Source of the DNA: Heterocephalus glaber
Lineage: Eukaryota > Chordata > Mammalia > Rodentia > Bathyergidae
Assembly (NCBI RefSeq): GCF_000247695.1
Contig: NW_004624795.1
Coordinates: 4,563,961-4,627,960, forward strand
Direction of reading: 5' to 3'
DNA length: 64,000 nucleotides
In this document: piece after piece, positions 40,321 to 52,545 of the stretch
Layout of the letters: each line of letters opens with the position of its first letter
Numbering within the stretch: position 1 is the first letter of the stretch
Position numbers and translations under genes: made by a program
Notes under the pieces: generated by a model
What the model was told of the DNA's origin: nothing
Database searches by the model: none
Seen by the model: the letters and a program-made list of their open reading frames with translations, nothing else

Positions 40321-41082
40321 TAACTCGTTCATTTTGGATTCTCCTGGCCTGACTTCCCTTGGAAGGAGAGGCGAGGGCTGCTCCTGGGCTTGAAGCCCTG
40401 GCTTCCAGCAGCAGGCTTCCCAGCCGTGGGAAAAACATCGGGAGAAGGGGGAAGGCCCGAGAATTGTCCGGGCAATGTGAATTTCTAGCCAAGGCCACAC
40501 TGGTTTTGAGGCAACTTCGCCTCCATCCAGGGAGAATGTAGGGAAGCGCCTCTCACTACACAGCTAAGCCCAGGAGCTGTGCCCCTGCCTGGGGGCCTCT
40601 GCCCACGCCATCCCCAGTCCTCTCCAAGTGTTCTCCAAGCCAGGGTCCCTGCCTGCAGGCTGGTGGCTGACCATGAATGCAAACTCAGCGGATGGCTCAG
40701 GGTCGCCCCTCTGCTCAGCAGCCTGCTCCCTGTGCCCGAGGAGGGCTGGCCAGGGGCTTGAGGAGCCCTGCACATCTGGAACTCATTCCCACTGCTGGTG
40801 CGGGGCAGGGAACCAGCTGCTGCCTTCACATCCAACATCTCCTCACCTCTAAAGCATCACCTGCTCCTGAAGCCGGGTTGAAAGAAAAGCACTTCTGGCC
40901 TCAACCAGGAGGAGCTGCCTGGCACTGGGGTCCTGCTGCATAGCGAGGACCCCTGCCCCATTCCTTCCCCAGGTGTTGCTTATTTTTCTCCCCTAGAAAC
41001 CCAGGTCCTGCAGTACTTTGCCACCTTTTGTACACTCCTACCTGTCCTGCTACAAATTCGTAGTTCATGTTTTATTATTTTA

Positions 41083-41172
41083 CTTTTTGAGACAGGATCT
41101 TGCTGGGTTGGTGATCCTCCTGCATCAGCCTCCTGAGCACTGGGATTAAAGGCCTGCACCACCATCTCTGGT
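41083..41172 (-). repeat. B1 SINE, internally deleted
   Basis: The segment between CTTGCTG and GTTGGTGATCCTCC is missing. Confidence 0.75.
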
Positions 41173-41388
41173 ATTTTTTCTTCTAATTGCCACTGGGACA
41201 GATCCTCTTTCTCCACTCCCCACTCTAATAACAGTCTAATAACAGCAAGGGGAAGGGACACAGGCAGTGCTGCTTGGGGTCTGCAGTGTGTTCTCCAGTT
41301 CTGGTGCTGTTCTTCCTCCCTGTGTGAACTGGGGTTCTCATTGCACCCCTCTCTGCCTCGTTTCTGTCACTGTACAAGAGGACAAGAG

Positions 41389-41582
41389 CCAGCCAAGGTG
41401 GCGGACACCTGTTATCCCAGCGTTCTGGGAGGCTGAGGCAGGAGGATTGCAAGTTCAAGCCCAGCCTGGGCAATTTAGTGACTTAATGAGACCCTGTGTG
41501 GGGGAAACAAAATAATAAGGCTGGAAATGTGGAGATGCAGCTCGGTGCAGAGGCCCTGGGTTCCAGCACCACAAAAAATAAA
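41389..41582 (+). repeat. B1-dID composite
   Basis: B1 41389-41500 followed by shortened ID 41518-41582. Confidence 0.8.
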
Positions 41583-42142
41583 GGAGGACAAGGACTCCTG
41601 TGGCCTAAGGGCAGCGGCTCAGCTGAGGGTGTGCAGGGCCTGCTCGCAGCACGGGGTGGGGCAGACAGCAGCTGCTGTAGGGTGGCTGGCGGAAGGGTCC
41701 TGCGCTGAGGCTGGAAACCTGCGCCTAGCGGGCCGCGCGTGACAGCCCCGCAGGGTGCCCCACACCAAGCCCCCCCCCCCCGACTCCCGTCCTCCCCTTG
41801 GGCTCCGGGGTGGCTCCCCCTCGCCCGCCCTCCTCAGGTGCCCCTGGGCCTTCTCCCCCAACCATTTCTGGCTCAGGGATTCTGCCTCCTCGCCCGCCCC
41901 CGCTCCCCTGGTAACTGGCCTTCCCCTGCTTCCGGCCCGCTGCCCACCCGGGGTCCAACCCACCTGGGTCCTTTTCCCGGCTGCCTCTGCCCACCGAGGT
42001 TCCGGAAGATGAAGTCAGAAAAGTCTCCACGGACTTTTCCTCACCCCACACCCCCGCACGGGGGCCTCCCGCCCGCCGCACTGTAAGCCACGCCCAATGT
42101 GCCTGGCCCAAACTGTGCTGAGCTGCAGCCCCCGCGTCCTTT

Positions 42143-42658
42143 TAATTTTTTTTTTTTTTTGGTACCGGGATCAAACTCGGGACCTTGGACTTGTGAGGCA
42201 GGAGGTGGAACCACTGAGCTAAATCCCCGGTCCAGCCTCCTTTTAATTTTAAGACTAGGTCTTGGTAAATTGCCCAGGTGGGGCTCAAACTTGCGATCCT
42301 CGTGCCTCAGCCTCCCAAGTGCTAGGATTATAAACTGCACCCATGTCCAGACTATGCTTCTTGAGAGTAGGAATTGGGTCTTGCTCGCTCTAATGTTCCC
42401 TTTGGAGTCTCAAAGTTAACTTCTCTAAACTTCAGTTGTCTTAATGATCTCCAAAGGGCCAAACTCCCCAGGCTGGGATCAAACTTGCGATCCTCCTGCC
42501 TCAGCCTCTCACAGTGCTGCAATTACGTGCATGCACCACCACAACCGGCTAAATCAGCTTTTTAAGGGCTGGGGATTTAGCTCAGTGGTTTTGCCACCTG
42601 CTGTGCAAGTGCAAGGACCGCAGTTTGATCCCTGGTGCCAAAAAAAAAAAAAAAAAAA
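42143..42658. repeat. SINE cluster: ID (-), B1 (-), B1 (-), ID (+)
   Basis: ID 42143-42234 is flanked by TCCTTTTAATTTT; B1 42240-42352; B1 fragment 42465-42550; ID (+) 42567-42658 of the TTTTGCC/GGACC subtype. Confidence 0.85.
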
Positions 42659-42959
42659 GAAATCAGCTTTTTAAATGGATCAGTGGTTAGACCCAAACCC
42701 CTCTACCACTTGTGCAGTGGGACCACCTCCCCGAGGGACCCTCGGCCTGTCCCTTGTCCTCTTTCCTGTTAGATTCCCAGGGCGTCTGGGGCAGAGAGCT
42801 GTGGCCCCATGCTCTCGGCCATCTCCTTGCTTCCTAGACCCAGGCTTGCTACCAGAGCTTGGGCCTGGGCCAGGTTATCGAGTGCCTGTGCCACCACCTC
42901 CCCTGCTTCTCAGCTGCCCGGATGAGCAAGGCGCTGAGCAAACCAGTCCTGGGAGACTG

Positions 42960-43420
42960 CACCCTCGGCAGCCTGCCACCCTCCCGGCTCCAAAGAAAAC
43001 CAGTTTGAATATTTAAACTTCTCCTGTGCGTCTAATGAAAAGTCCTGCGCTATTTAACGCCCCGCTATCCATTACTGTCGGGAGCTGCCCTGTCCCTCCC
43101 GGCACCCCCCTCCCTGCCTGTCACCCAAACCATGGCGCAAGGCAAAGCCATTTGTCAAGCGGCTCCCTCCTCAGGCCGTGCTCGGCTGTGTCTGAAAGGA
43201 GGAGAGCCGCCCCGAGGGAAGGTGCGCAGATGAGTGAGGGGCTATGCAAATTGCTGCTTAATCTGCAGAGAAACACTCGCTTTGGGAGCCGCTCATTACT
43301 TCTTTTAACTGTGATTAACGGGCAAATTAAACCCAAGCCCTTAACTCTCTCCTGCCAGAGGACTCGAATGCAGAGCGCTGGGCAGGGGCCGCCTGGTCTG
43401 CAGTCTGGGACCAGGGTCAC
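42960..43420. promoter_or_regulatory. Candidate conserved non-coding enhancer
   Basis: SINE-free block with an octamer word ATGCAAAT at 43244-43251 and homeodomain-like words (TCTAATGAAAAG, CCATTACTG, CTTAATCTG, TCATTACTTC, GTGATTAACGG, CAAATTAAAC). This texture is typical of developmental enhancers. Conservation itself cannot be seen in one sequence. Confidence 0.4.
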
Positions 43421-43544
43421 AGAGTGGAGTGTCAGCTCTGTCCCTGTGCCTGGAGGGGCCGGGGACCCAGCCCGACCAAACTTAACCCGAAAGAGGAAGA
43501 ACTCATTCACTTCCAGTTTCTCTCAGCCACTCCAGAAAGAATGT

Positions 43545-43660
43545 GAGCCTGTAATCCCAACATTCAGGAGGCTGAGGCAGGAGGGTCACCGTGACTTTGA
43601 AGCCAGCCTGGGCTACATAGTGAGCTCAGGACCAGCCTGAACTATATAGCGAGACAACGA
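43545..43660 (+). repeat. B1 SINE
   Basis: Forward B1 with the internal duplication, right after the 43-kb candidate enhancer. Confidence 0.85.
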
Positions 43661-44207
43661 GACAACAGCAGCCACTGAGGCGGGGCTGTGTACACAAAAA
43701 TGTCCCACTGGAAATGCAGGAGACCAGAGGCCACTGACTGGAGCCCAGAGATTAAGAGAAGACCTGAGGTTCCTCTGGGACGTGGGTTTGGGTGGAAATC
43801 CTGCAGGGCCTCCCTGTTAAACACAGGTTCCCCACGCCTGAGTGATCCGGAGGTGAAAGATGACAAGCAGTGGTGGCAGGCTGCCTGTCACCCTGACAGG
43901 GCGGAGAAGAGACACAGCCCCGTATTTTATTTTGTTATGAAGTCGATCAGTAGGTCCAGGTCCGTCATAGAAACTGGATCTGACAGCTCCCTCAGCTACT
44001 CCACTCACCTCCTCCCTCCTGAAGCCCAGCTCCGCCATCTATTAAAACATCTTGGCTGTCAGGGATATTAAAGGGCCGCGTCACCCCTTCTTAAAACAGT
44101 CATAAATACAACATGGACGCTGGCTTGGGCAGGAGCCTGGGAGTTGAGTGGGAAAAGGCCACAGTGCCTCTGGCTTTCTCCCTGGCATTGCTCAAACAGG
44201 AAACTGG

Positions 44208-44482
44208 GCTGGGCGTGGTGGAGCACACCTGTCATCCCAACACTCAGGAGGCTGAGGCAGGAGGATCTCTGGGAGTTTGTGGCCAGGCTGGGGTACATAT
44301 GGAGACCCTGTTTCAAAAAACAAGAAGCAAGCAAATAAGCCTTTTCTCCTGATTCGAGAATCAGGGCCTCCATTTTTTTTGTTTGTTTGTTTTGTTTTTT
44401 GTTTTTTTGGTACCGGGGATTGAACTCGGGACCTTGCGCTTGTGAGGCAGGTACCGGAACCACTGAGCTAAATCCCTGGCCC
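44208..44482. repeat. B1 (+) and ID (-)
   Basis: B1 44208-44325; ID 44372-44482 with a long T-rich tail. Confidence 0.85.
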
Positions 44483-44732
44483 TAGGGCCCCTATTTTTAA
44501 CTCCCCAAAGAATTTCCTGTCTCTTTTCCCTCTTCCACCCTCCAGGCTCCAGCCTCACCCACCTTGCTACAGAGTCTTCTGGAGCCAGAGACCAAGCTGA
44601 GCCTCCTCAGGTGTGTGTCCCAGTACGCAGGCTGGAGCTTCAATCTCCCCAGTGGGGGACCCCATCACCCGTGAATCCTGAAAAGAACACAGGGCCTCTG
44701 GCTCTGTGCCCCCCACCCCTTAAAACAGTCTT

Positions 44733-45297
44733 GTGTAGATCCTCCTGCTTCAGCCTCCCGAGTTCTGGGATCCCCAGCCTGTGGCACCGTGCCTGGCTCC
44801 TTGGCCCTCTTTCCAAGAGCTTTGAGGTTGGACTGGAGGACATTTCTCCAGCTTGCATCAGAGATAGACTGAGGCAGGCAGCCACAGAGCAGCCAGGACT
44901 CCTGTCAAATCCTGGCTCTGGTCCCCACTCTCCCTGTGGGTTCCATATTCACCTAAAACCTGGTTTGCTGAAACACATGGCTCTGTCCTGCCCTGAGGTG
45001 ATGCCAGGGCAGTGCCCAGGCCCCTGGCATCTCGCCGTGTCCCACCTCCTGCCCACCCAGTGTCCAGGGGCCAGGATCACTTCCCATCCAGGCCTTCTAC
45101 TGACCTTTGGGTGCTTTTTAAACTGTGGACTGTTTTTATTTACAACGAAGTTATCTTCCTGGTAGCTTTGTTGCTTTGTTCCAGCACTGGGGATTGAACC
45201 CAGGACCTTCACACTGAGCTGCATCCCAGCCCTTTTTATGTTTATTCTTTTATGCTCCTGCCTCAGACTCCCAGGGTGCTATGATTATGCCTGGCTT
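44733..45297 (-). repeat. B1 fragment and old B1-dID fragment
   Basis: B1 head part 44733-44795; ID-like 45180-45232; B1 fragment 45248-45297. Unique DNA in between. Confidence 0.65.
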
Positions 45298-45379
45298 CTT
45301 CTCAGTACCTTTTTGAAAACTTTTCCCATCAAGAAGTGTCCGGATTTTATCTGCTCCTTCTATATAATAAACGCCTAGC

Positions 45380-46060
45380 CTGTTCTCTCGGTGCAGGTGC
45401 AGTCCTGCAGGAGGACGAGGCCCAGCAGCTGTCCCCCGCTGCCTTCCCTGTGGCCATCTTGAAGTCAATCCCAGCCGGCGAGACACTGGCCCGGAGGTCA
45501 CAGGCCAGCTGCAGGGTCGTGGGCGAAGCCGCAGGGCAGCGGGGAGGCGACAGAGGGAGGGGACCCGGCTCCCACCCACTCTGCTGGGAGAGGCTGCCGA
45601 GCCCCTCCCCTCTCTCCCTCCTTCTCCTCCCGCCCTGGTCCCCTCTGGTCCCCTCCCTTCCCCGGCCTCTTTCTCCCCCTCCATCCCTCTGGGCCGGGCC
45701 ATAATGGCCCCTTTCTCTGGAGACACAGGGCCGCCTGTGGAACTAATCTCCCCCTGCCCACCGCGCACAAAGACCCGGCCGGCCCCTCCCCGCGCCGGCC
45801 GCCGCCCTCCTGACCTGGGCCTGTTTCCGGGTGCGCTTCCAGCCCTCGGGGCCCGCAGCTGGGCCTCTCTCTCCCGCTCCTGCACACAGGCGGGGTCACC
45901 CCGGCTGACCTCCCCCGAGGACACAGGTCGAGCCCCCTCTGGGGTCTCGGCTGTGATTGGAAGGGAGCCGGCGGGGGAAAGGGGAGGGCCCTGCGCTTCT
46001 AAGGTGCAATTAAATGACCGGGCCTCGGGTCCCGCCGGCGGGGCTGGGTCGCCTGGGAAT
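45380..46060. promoter_or_regulatory. GC-rich SINE-free block; candidate regulatory element
   Basis: It has a long pyrimidine-rich strand at 45597-45695, then GGCCATAATGGCC at 45697-45709 (two facing YY1-like CCAT words), GGAACTAATC, and GTGCAATTAAATGACC near 46003. No exon is supported. Confidence 0.35.
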
Positions 46061-46356
46061 CCAGGCTCTCAGAAATGGGTTCGACCCAGGCCCGAGCCAA
46101 GGGAGCAGAAGGCCAAGACCCTGGCAGGGCCTCTGCAGCTGGGATTTGCCGGTCCTGCCCTGGCTTGAGCCACACGCGGGCTCTGATGTGCCTGTCGCGA
46201 GTGGGAATGAGGACGGCGACCGCCCCACGCCATGCCTGTCTTCTGCTAGGGACCCAGGACCTCGGCTGTGAGCCAGGAAGAAGCCCTCGGGCCTTGGGAA
46301 TCACCCACTCAGCTCAGGCTGGGATGGCGTGGCAGACGGCTAAAGCTAGGGAAGGC

Positions 46357-46478
46357 ACCCGGTGTGGTGGCGCTTGCCTGTGATCCCCGCACTCAGGAGG
46401 CTGAGGCGGGAGCATTTCGGGGAGTTCAAGGCAGGGCTGAACTACAAAGTGAGACCCTGTCTCCAAACAAACAAACCA
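46357..46478 (+). repeat. B1 SINE
   Basis: Forward B1. Confidence 0.85.
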
Positions 46479-47168
46479 AAAGCTAGTGAAAGGCCCTCTC
46501 TGTCCTAGTCACATCAGTGCCCACAGCCTGGGGTGTCTGGGACATCCCACAGGTCAGAACCCCACGCAGCTAAGTGTGACTTATTATGAATATTGATCTT
46601 TGGGTCTCTGATTGTCTAGACCACAGCTTATTTCAAATATGCCAAGCTATCCTCCCTACAGGTGCCCACTCTTCCGTGTCCCACGGGCGTTCTGGTTTCT
46701 GGCAAGAAACAGTGTAAGGTCACTCCTACTCGCTTGGCCGCACAGTTTGCTGGTGTAGACAAGGGGTCCAGGTGATCCAGAAGGGAATAAGAGACCCTGT
46801 GTAGGACGAGGCCAGGTGACGGATAGGGGCCGGGAGAGGCCTCGGGGTCTGCAGGAGCCACCGACTCCCTAGCGGCATCATTTCCACAGATAATTTCACG
46901 TTCTCCCTCCGTGGCCCAGTTCACTCCCGAAGGGAAAGAATTAATAAACCGAGCCAGCTCTCAACCTCCATGTGCTCTCCAGAGCACCGTGTGCTTCTCA
47001 ACACACATTCTGGATACAGTGGCAGCCCTGACAGACAGCTAATCGTCGTTCCTGAGGCCGCAAACCTTTCCATGTGATGCTTGGAGGCAGAGAACCAGCC
47101 AGAGCTGCAGGAAAGACCCGGAGGCCCAAGGCACAGACGCTTCACCCTCTGGAAACCCGCAGAGAGTA

Positions 47169-47705
47169 GGCTTGAACTCACTGTGTAGCCCAGGCTGGCC
47201 TGGAACTTGTGTCGATCCTCCTGCCTCAGTCTCCTGAGTGCTGGGGTCACAGGCATGCATCGCCACGCCTGGCCATCCCCACCCCTTTTAAAGAACATTT
47301 TATTTTGAGACAGGGTCTCACCAAAGATGCTAAATTGCCAAGGCTGAGTTTGAATTTTCTTTTTTTTCTGGTACAAGGGATCTAACTCAGGACCTTGCAC
47401 TTGCAAGGCAGGTGTGGGCCACCAAGTCCCTGGCCCTCTAATTTTCTTTTTTTCTTTTCTTTTCTTTTTGTTTATTTTGTTTTGTTTTTGGTACCGGGGA
47501 TCAAACTCGGGTCCTTGCGCTTGCGCAGCAGGCGGCAAAACCATTAGGCTAAATCCCCAGCCTCTTTTTTTATTTTTTAGAAAAACATTTATCGATATAT
47601 TTTAGATATGCATGATGATAACGTTCTGGGTTCGAATTTTTGATCCTCCTGCCTCAACCTCCTAGAGTGCTGGGATTATAGACATGGGGCACCACATGCG
47701 GCTAC
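47169..47705 (-). repeat. SINE cluster with two reverse IDs between B1 parts
   Basis: B1 47169-47275, B1 tail part 47303-47350, ID 47358-47437, ID 47470-47563, B1 head part 47620-47705. The B1 halves may be one or two elements split by ID insertions. Confidence 0.8.
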
Positions 47706-49070
47706 TCCTTTGGCCATTTTTTATCCCTTTTAATGCGCCCAGGGCTGCACTATTTTACATTAGCACTACCTTATTTAATGAATTCTTACAACCTTAATAT
47801 AAGACGCTAATTGAAGCCTCGTTTAGGAAATGCAGACTCTGAGAAATGAAGGAACTAGCCCAGGGTGGCACAGCTGGTAACCGGGGATATTGCTTTACAA
47901 TCTGCTTGGTCTGACTCCAGGCCCTGGCTCCCAACTACCAGGCCACACTGCCTTCCAGGGTGGATTCGAGGAGCCCCGCATGCACAGGGCTCTGTCATGC
48001 ATTGTGGTGTCACAGCAAGTGCTCTAAGAGGTCGAAGTGGAAGCCCTCAGTTTGGGGTCTGGGGCCTGAGCCCAGAGGTCTGGACCCCACGGTGAGGGGC
48101 AGCCGACAGCCACACCGAAATAGGAGGAGCTTAGCCAGGAGCTGCCCTGCAAGTGTGACCTACAGTGACAGGATGGGAACAGCACTTTTCTGCACTGTCT
48201 TCCCCCCTCTAGCAAGGGTGCTGCTGGGTTACCCCGAGGTCTGCGGCTCCCTGTCCTGGCGCTGCACACAGCTGCTCCCATGGAGAAGGTGGCACCAGAA
48301 GGAGGGTCCACTGGCTCAGGAGTCTGGCTTCGGTGGGGCACAGAGATGGCTGGGGCGGTGCCGGGCAGAGAGAGGAGCCCGGCTTCTGCAGGCTGCTTGG
48401 TATTCTGCTCAGGCTCAGTGCCCCCGTCCTGTCCCCCACCTGCACGACCTGCTGTCCCCTCTGCACAGCTGGGCTGTGCATTATCCTCGCAAGATTGAGG
48501 ACCTAATGGAGGTGATCAGCCCGAGGAACCGCAGCGCTGGCTGGCTCCTTCACCCACCCTGGGCTGGGGTGCACTTGAGGGTTCCCCTGCTACCCTTCTG
48601 GAATGGCTCTAGGCAGCTTCCATACAGGAGGCCACATCACAACACAGGGTCCCTGCCATTCAGAGCCACCGCCCGGTGCCCAAGCCTTAGGTGCACAGGG
48701 CAGCCCTCCCCCCTCTTCCCTGGGCTTCAAAGGCCTGGAGGCCCCTGGGGAGCAGTCAGCCCTGGAGGGGACAGCAGGGGCATGGAGGAGGTCAGAGGAG
48801 GGGGAAGCTCTGGGAAAGCTGGGCCTGAGGGACAGCAGCAAAGGTGACAGCAGCGATCCAGGTGTTTTCTGTGTCCTGCGACTTCGTCTTCCTGGGAGCT
48901 GGCAGCTGCCACATCCACATTGCAGGTGGGAACATCAGCTCAGAGGGGCTGAGGAACTTTCCCGGGTCACACAGTGCCTGAGCCAGACTCTGGCACACAC
49001 TGTTCACTCTGGATCCTAACCACGGGGCTCCAAAATACCAGCTGGCTTCACACATGTCTGAAAATTAGGT
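47706..49070. other. Intergenic unique DNA
   Basis: SINE-free 1.4 kb. One open frame of 295 codons (47960-48847, +) runs through it, but it has no recognisable domain, and overlapping frames on both strands are similarly open, so I read it as chance in GC-rich DNA. Confidence 0.5.
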
Positions 49071-49091
49071 ATTTTTTATTTTGGGGGTTAT

Positions 49092-49370
49092 TTTTGAGAC
49101 AGGGTCTTACTATGCTGGCTTTGAACTCACTGTGTAGCCCAGGCTGGCCATGAACATGCAGCCATCCTCCTGCCTCAGCCTCCCAGGTGCCGGGGTTACA
49201 GGCATGCGCCACCATACCTGGCTGTTTTTAGTTTTTTGAGACAGTCTCTGCTATGTAGCTCAGGCTGGACTTGAACTGTGGAGCCCAGGCTGGCCTCAAA
49301 CTTGCAGTGATCCTCTTGGCTCAGCCTCCTGAATGCTGAAATTAGAGGCATGCACTGCCACGCCTGCCAA
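49092..49370 (-). repeat. Two tandem reverse B1 SINEs
   Basis: B1 49092-49225 and 49226-49370, head to tail without a spacer. Confidence 0.85.
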
Positions 49371-50235
49371 AATAGGTATCTCTTTGCCAAAGAGCATCCA
49401 GGGGTCTATGAGGCAGTTCTTTTGCTGAGCCCACAATATCCAGGTCCCCCCTTTCTAGCCCTTCTTCCCACCTAAGCGCCTTCGCCCTTTTCCCCAGGCC
49501 ACTGCACCCTCCTCCCCTCTGTTCCCAAGGGAACAGGCTCATCTGCCCCCCCCCAGGTGCTGTTGTAACTTACAGCCCCCCCCCCCGCGCTGCATGGAAC
49601 CCCAGGATCCCCAGACACCCTCCCGCCACTCTGAGCTGCCTGCCCTCTGTCCTCTGCCCTCTTGTGCCATTAACCCTGTCGCCTGCCAGACCTCAGCCCA
49701 GGCCCAAGATGGATGGGGGCGGCTGGGAGGCTGTGCAGCAACCCCTTAATGAGATGGGCTCTGGCGGGTGGGCCGGTGCTGTGAGGCAGCTGCAGGGTCA
49801 GGCTGGTGGTAAGGGCCTCGCTGAGCAGCAGTTTTCCTGGTGTGGAGCTGGCAGGGACAGCGGGCCAGGCCTGAGGACAGGGACAGAACCAGCTCGGAGG
49901 CCCAGGGCTCTTTGGCACCCGGCCCGCCCTGCCCTGCACTGGAAAATCACCCAGAGTGGGGTGGGAGATGGGAAGAAAGACACCACCCCGCCTCTCAGCC
50001 CTGCTCCCTGGCACCATGACCCCTCTGCTAGGAGTCACAGACACAGAGTCCCAGGAGATGAAGCCAGCTACCTGCCCGGCCAGCGATCCAGGCCTGGAGA
50101 TGCTGTCTCCTGACCACACATGCGTGGGGACATGGGAGACAGCAGCTCTAAAGATATCTGGATGGAGCATCTTTAGACAAGGAAGGGGTTATTTTTATAT
50201 ATTTTATTTTTATTATATTTTTAGTGGTTTTTTGT

Positions 50236-50605
50236 GGGGAGACAGGGTCTCACTATTGCAGTTCAGGCTGGCCTCGAACTTGCAGCAATCCTCCTGCCTC
50301 AGCCTCCTGAGTGCTGGGAATACAGGTGTGAATCACCATGTCTGGCTCTGACTCCTGGAATTTTAAATTGAATATTTCTTGGGCTGGAGATTTAGCTCTG
50401 GTACTGCATCTGCCTCAAAACCACAAGGTCCTGAGTTTGATCCCCGGCACCGCAAAACAAAAACAAAACAACTATTATAAATTGAATATTTCTTTTTCTT
50501 CTTTTTCCTCTTTTTTTTTTTTTTTTTTTGCAGTACCAGGGATTGAACTCAGGACCTTGTGCTTTCGAGGCAGGCGCAGCACCACTGAGCTAAATTCCTG
50601 GCCCC
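50236..50605. repeat. B1 (-), ID (+), ID (-)
   Basis: B1 50236-50347; ID 50381-50462 is flanked by the 17-base duplication TAAATTGAATATTTCTT; ID (-) 50517-50605. Confidence 0.9.
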
Positions 50606-50969
50606 CAATTCCTGGCATTTTAATAGAAGGGGACACTGGGAAGTATCATTTGTAGCTTTCCCTTGCACAGATAGGGAGGCAGACCTGCCCTACATGAGTG
50701 GCAGGGCTAGAACCAGAACCTGGGGGTCCAGAAGACCCAGGTCCCCCCCTTACTGCTGTGCTGGCCCCTGCCTGGCCCCTTATCCAGGGAGAAAAGATAA
50801 CAGGTGCTAAAGTAATCATTCCCATGGTTGTCTAAAAGGATTTGTTCTTCCTCAGTTCATTCCTTGACTTCCAGGATTCAGGGAAGAGAGGGCTTCCCGT
50901 TTCCTTCCAGCCTGGGAGGGGGATCATTTACTCCCGAGCACATGAATGAGGCAGCAGGAAAAGAGGACT

Positions 50970-51300
50970 TTTTTTTTTTTCGGTACCAGGGATTGAACTC
51001 AGGACCTTGTGCTTGCGAGGCAGGCAGGGTGCCACTGAGCTAAATCCCCGGCCCCCCCTTTTTTTAAACACTGGGCCTGGTGGCCAGGCCTGGAATCAGC
51101 TCTGAGGGGGCTGAGGCCAGAGGATCGCTGCCAGTTAGAGGCCAGCCTGGGCCATGTAGTGAGTTGAAGGCCAGCCTGAACTACATAGCGAGACCCTGTT
51201 TCAAAAAACAAAGCAAGGGCTGGGATGTAGCTCAGTGGTGCCGCCGCTGCCTGCCTCACAAGCACAAGGTCCCGAGTTCGATCCCTGGTACCAAAAAACA
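50970..51300. repeat. ID (-), B1 (+), ID (+)
   Basis: ID 50970-51055; long B1 51070-51215; ID 51216-51300 joined without a spacer. Confidence 0.85.
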
Positions 51301-51826
51301 AAACAAAATCTTTATTTTAAATTGCTCCTTTCGCAAGAGACAAGAAAAAAAAGTGAAAATAGAAGGAAATAATGGAAACAAAGCTTTTGTACATAGGGAG
51401 GAGAGGGGGCTTGAGGCGGGGAATGGGATAAAATTAAATTACTTTAAATGAAAAGAAATAAAAATAAATAAATTGGTCCTTTCACCAGGGGAGGTAGAGA
51501 TAGACCTGCCCATAACCTTGTTTATAGCGTAATGAAGGAAGGGGTCACCCAATAAGCAAGCCAGTTTGGGAGCTACCTTTGTCAGGGCTCTGTGAAGGAC
51601 CCCACGTTCCTGGCCAGCTTGCTTTTGGGACTATTGGAATTAGCACAGCCTATTGAGGGGAAGGAGATGCCAACGGGCAAAAGGAAATCAAACGTATGTA
51701 GCTGAAAGAGATCAGTACTGTATTTTACCTTCTGGTTTCTCTCTGCCAGTTGTCAGAATTACCTGGGAGGGTTTTAAAAATACACCCTTTTGTCCCTGTG
51801 CCCAGAACTCCTGATGAAAATCTCCA

Positions 51827-52050
51827 GACAGGGTCTCCCTATGTCTTTCTTTTTTTTTTTTTTTCTTTTTTTGATACTGAGGATCAAACTCGGGTCCTTG
51901 CGCTTGCGGAGCAGGCGGTGAAACCACTGAGCTAAATCCCCTGGCCCAGGGTCTCCCTATGTAGTCCAGGCTGGCCTTGAACTTTTGACATCCTCCTGCC
52001 TCAGCCTCCTGAGTGCTGGGATGCCAGGTGTGCACTACCACGCCCAGGTG
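51827..52050 (-). repeat. ID inserted inside a B1
   Basis: The ID (about 51845-51946) interrupts a reverse B1. The target duplication CAGGGTCTCCCTATGT is perfect at 51829-51844 and 51947-51962. Confidence 0.95.
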
Positions 52051-52319
52051 AGAGGCTTCTTTTCTTTCTTAGCAAAATATTGAACAATGGAATAAAAAGT
52101 TCTTCCCTGCTGCTAACCTAAATCTTGGCTCCATTTGTCTCTCTCATCTGTATGGCATAGTGACTGCTGCCACCTTCAGAGTTTACCTCTTCACTGTGAG
52201 CATCCTGAGTTGGTTTTCTTCATTCAACAAAAATTGATTCAGCACCCACTCACTGCCAGCTCCTTTGCTAGGCAATGGGAGACAGCAGAGCAGGGTGCAA
52301 AATGGGAAAATGACACATA

Positions 52320-52545
52320 TCTTGGCCGTGCGTGTGTGTGTGCGTGTGTGTGTGTGTGCATGTGTGTGTGCATGTGTGTGTAACTGGGGATTGAACTTGG
52401 GGCCTCCACAGAGCTGCATCCCCAGCTCTTTTTTATTTTGAGACAGGGTCTCGCTTTGTTGCTAAATTGCCCGAACTGGGCTTGAATTTGTGATCCTCCT
52501 GCCTCAGCCTCCAAGGGTGCTAGGATCACAGTCTGACATTTGGCT
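52320..52545. repeat. Imperfect (TG)n and reverse B1-dID
   Basis: TG-rich run 52328-52381 with CG and CA interruptions, ID-like 52384-52427, B1 52428-52545. Confidence 0.85.

Larger units (their letters stand above)
40320..42140. other. Intergenic unique DNA with two SINE clusters
   Basis: No gene recognised. The part 41600-42080 is GC-rich with a run of twelve C near 41770. It might be a small CpG-rich regulatory patch but shows no clear motif set. Confidence 0.5.

Noticed and set aside
47960..48847. Open frame of 295 codons on the plus strand
   Set aside because: No recognisable domain, and overlapping frames are open on both strands. It is GC-rich chance sequence with no promoter or poly(A) signal assigned to it.
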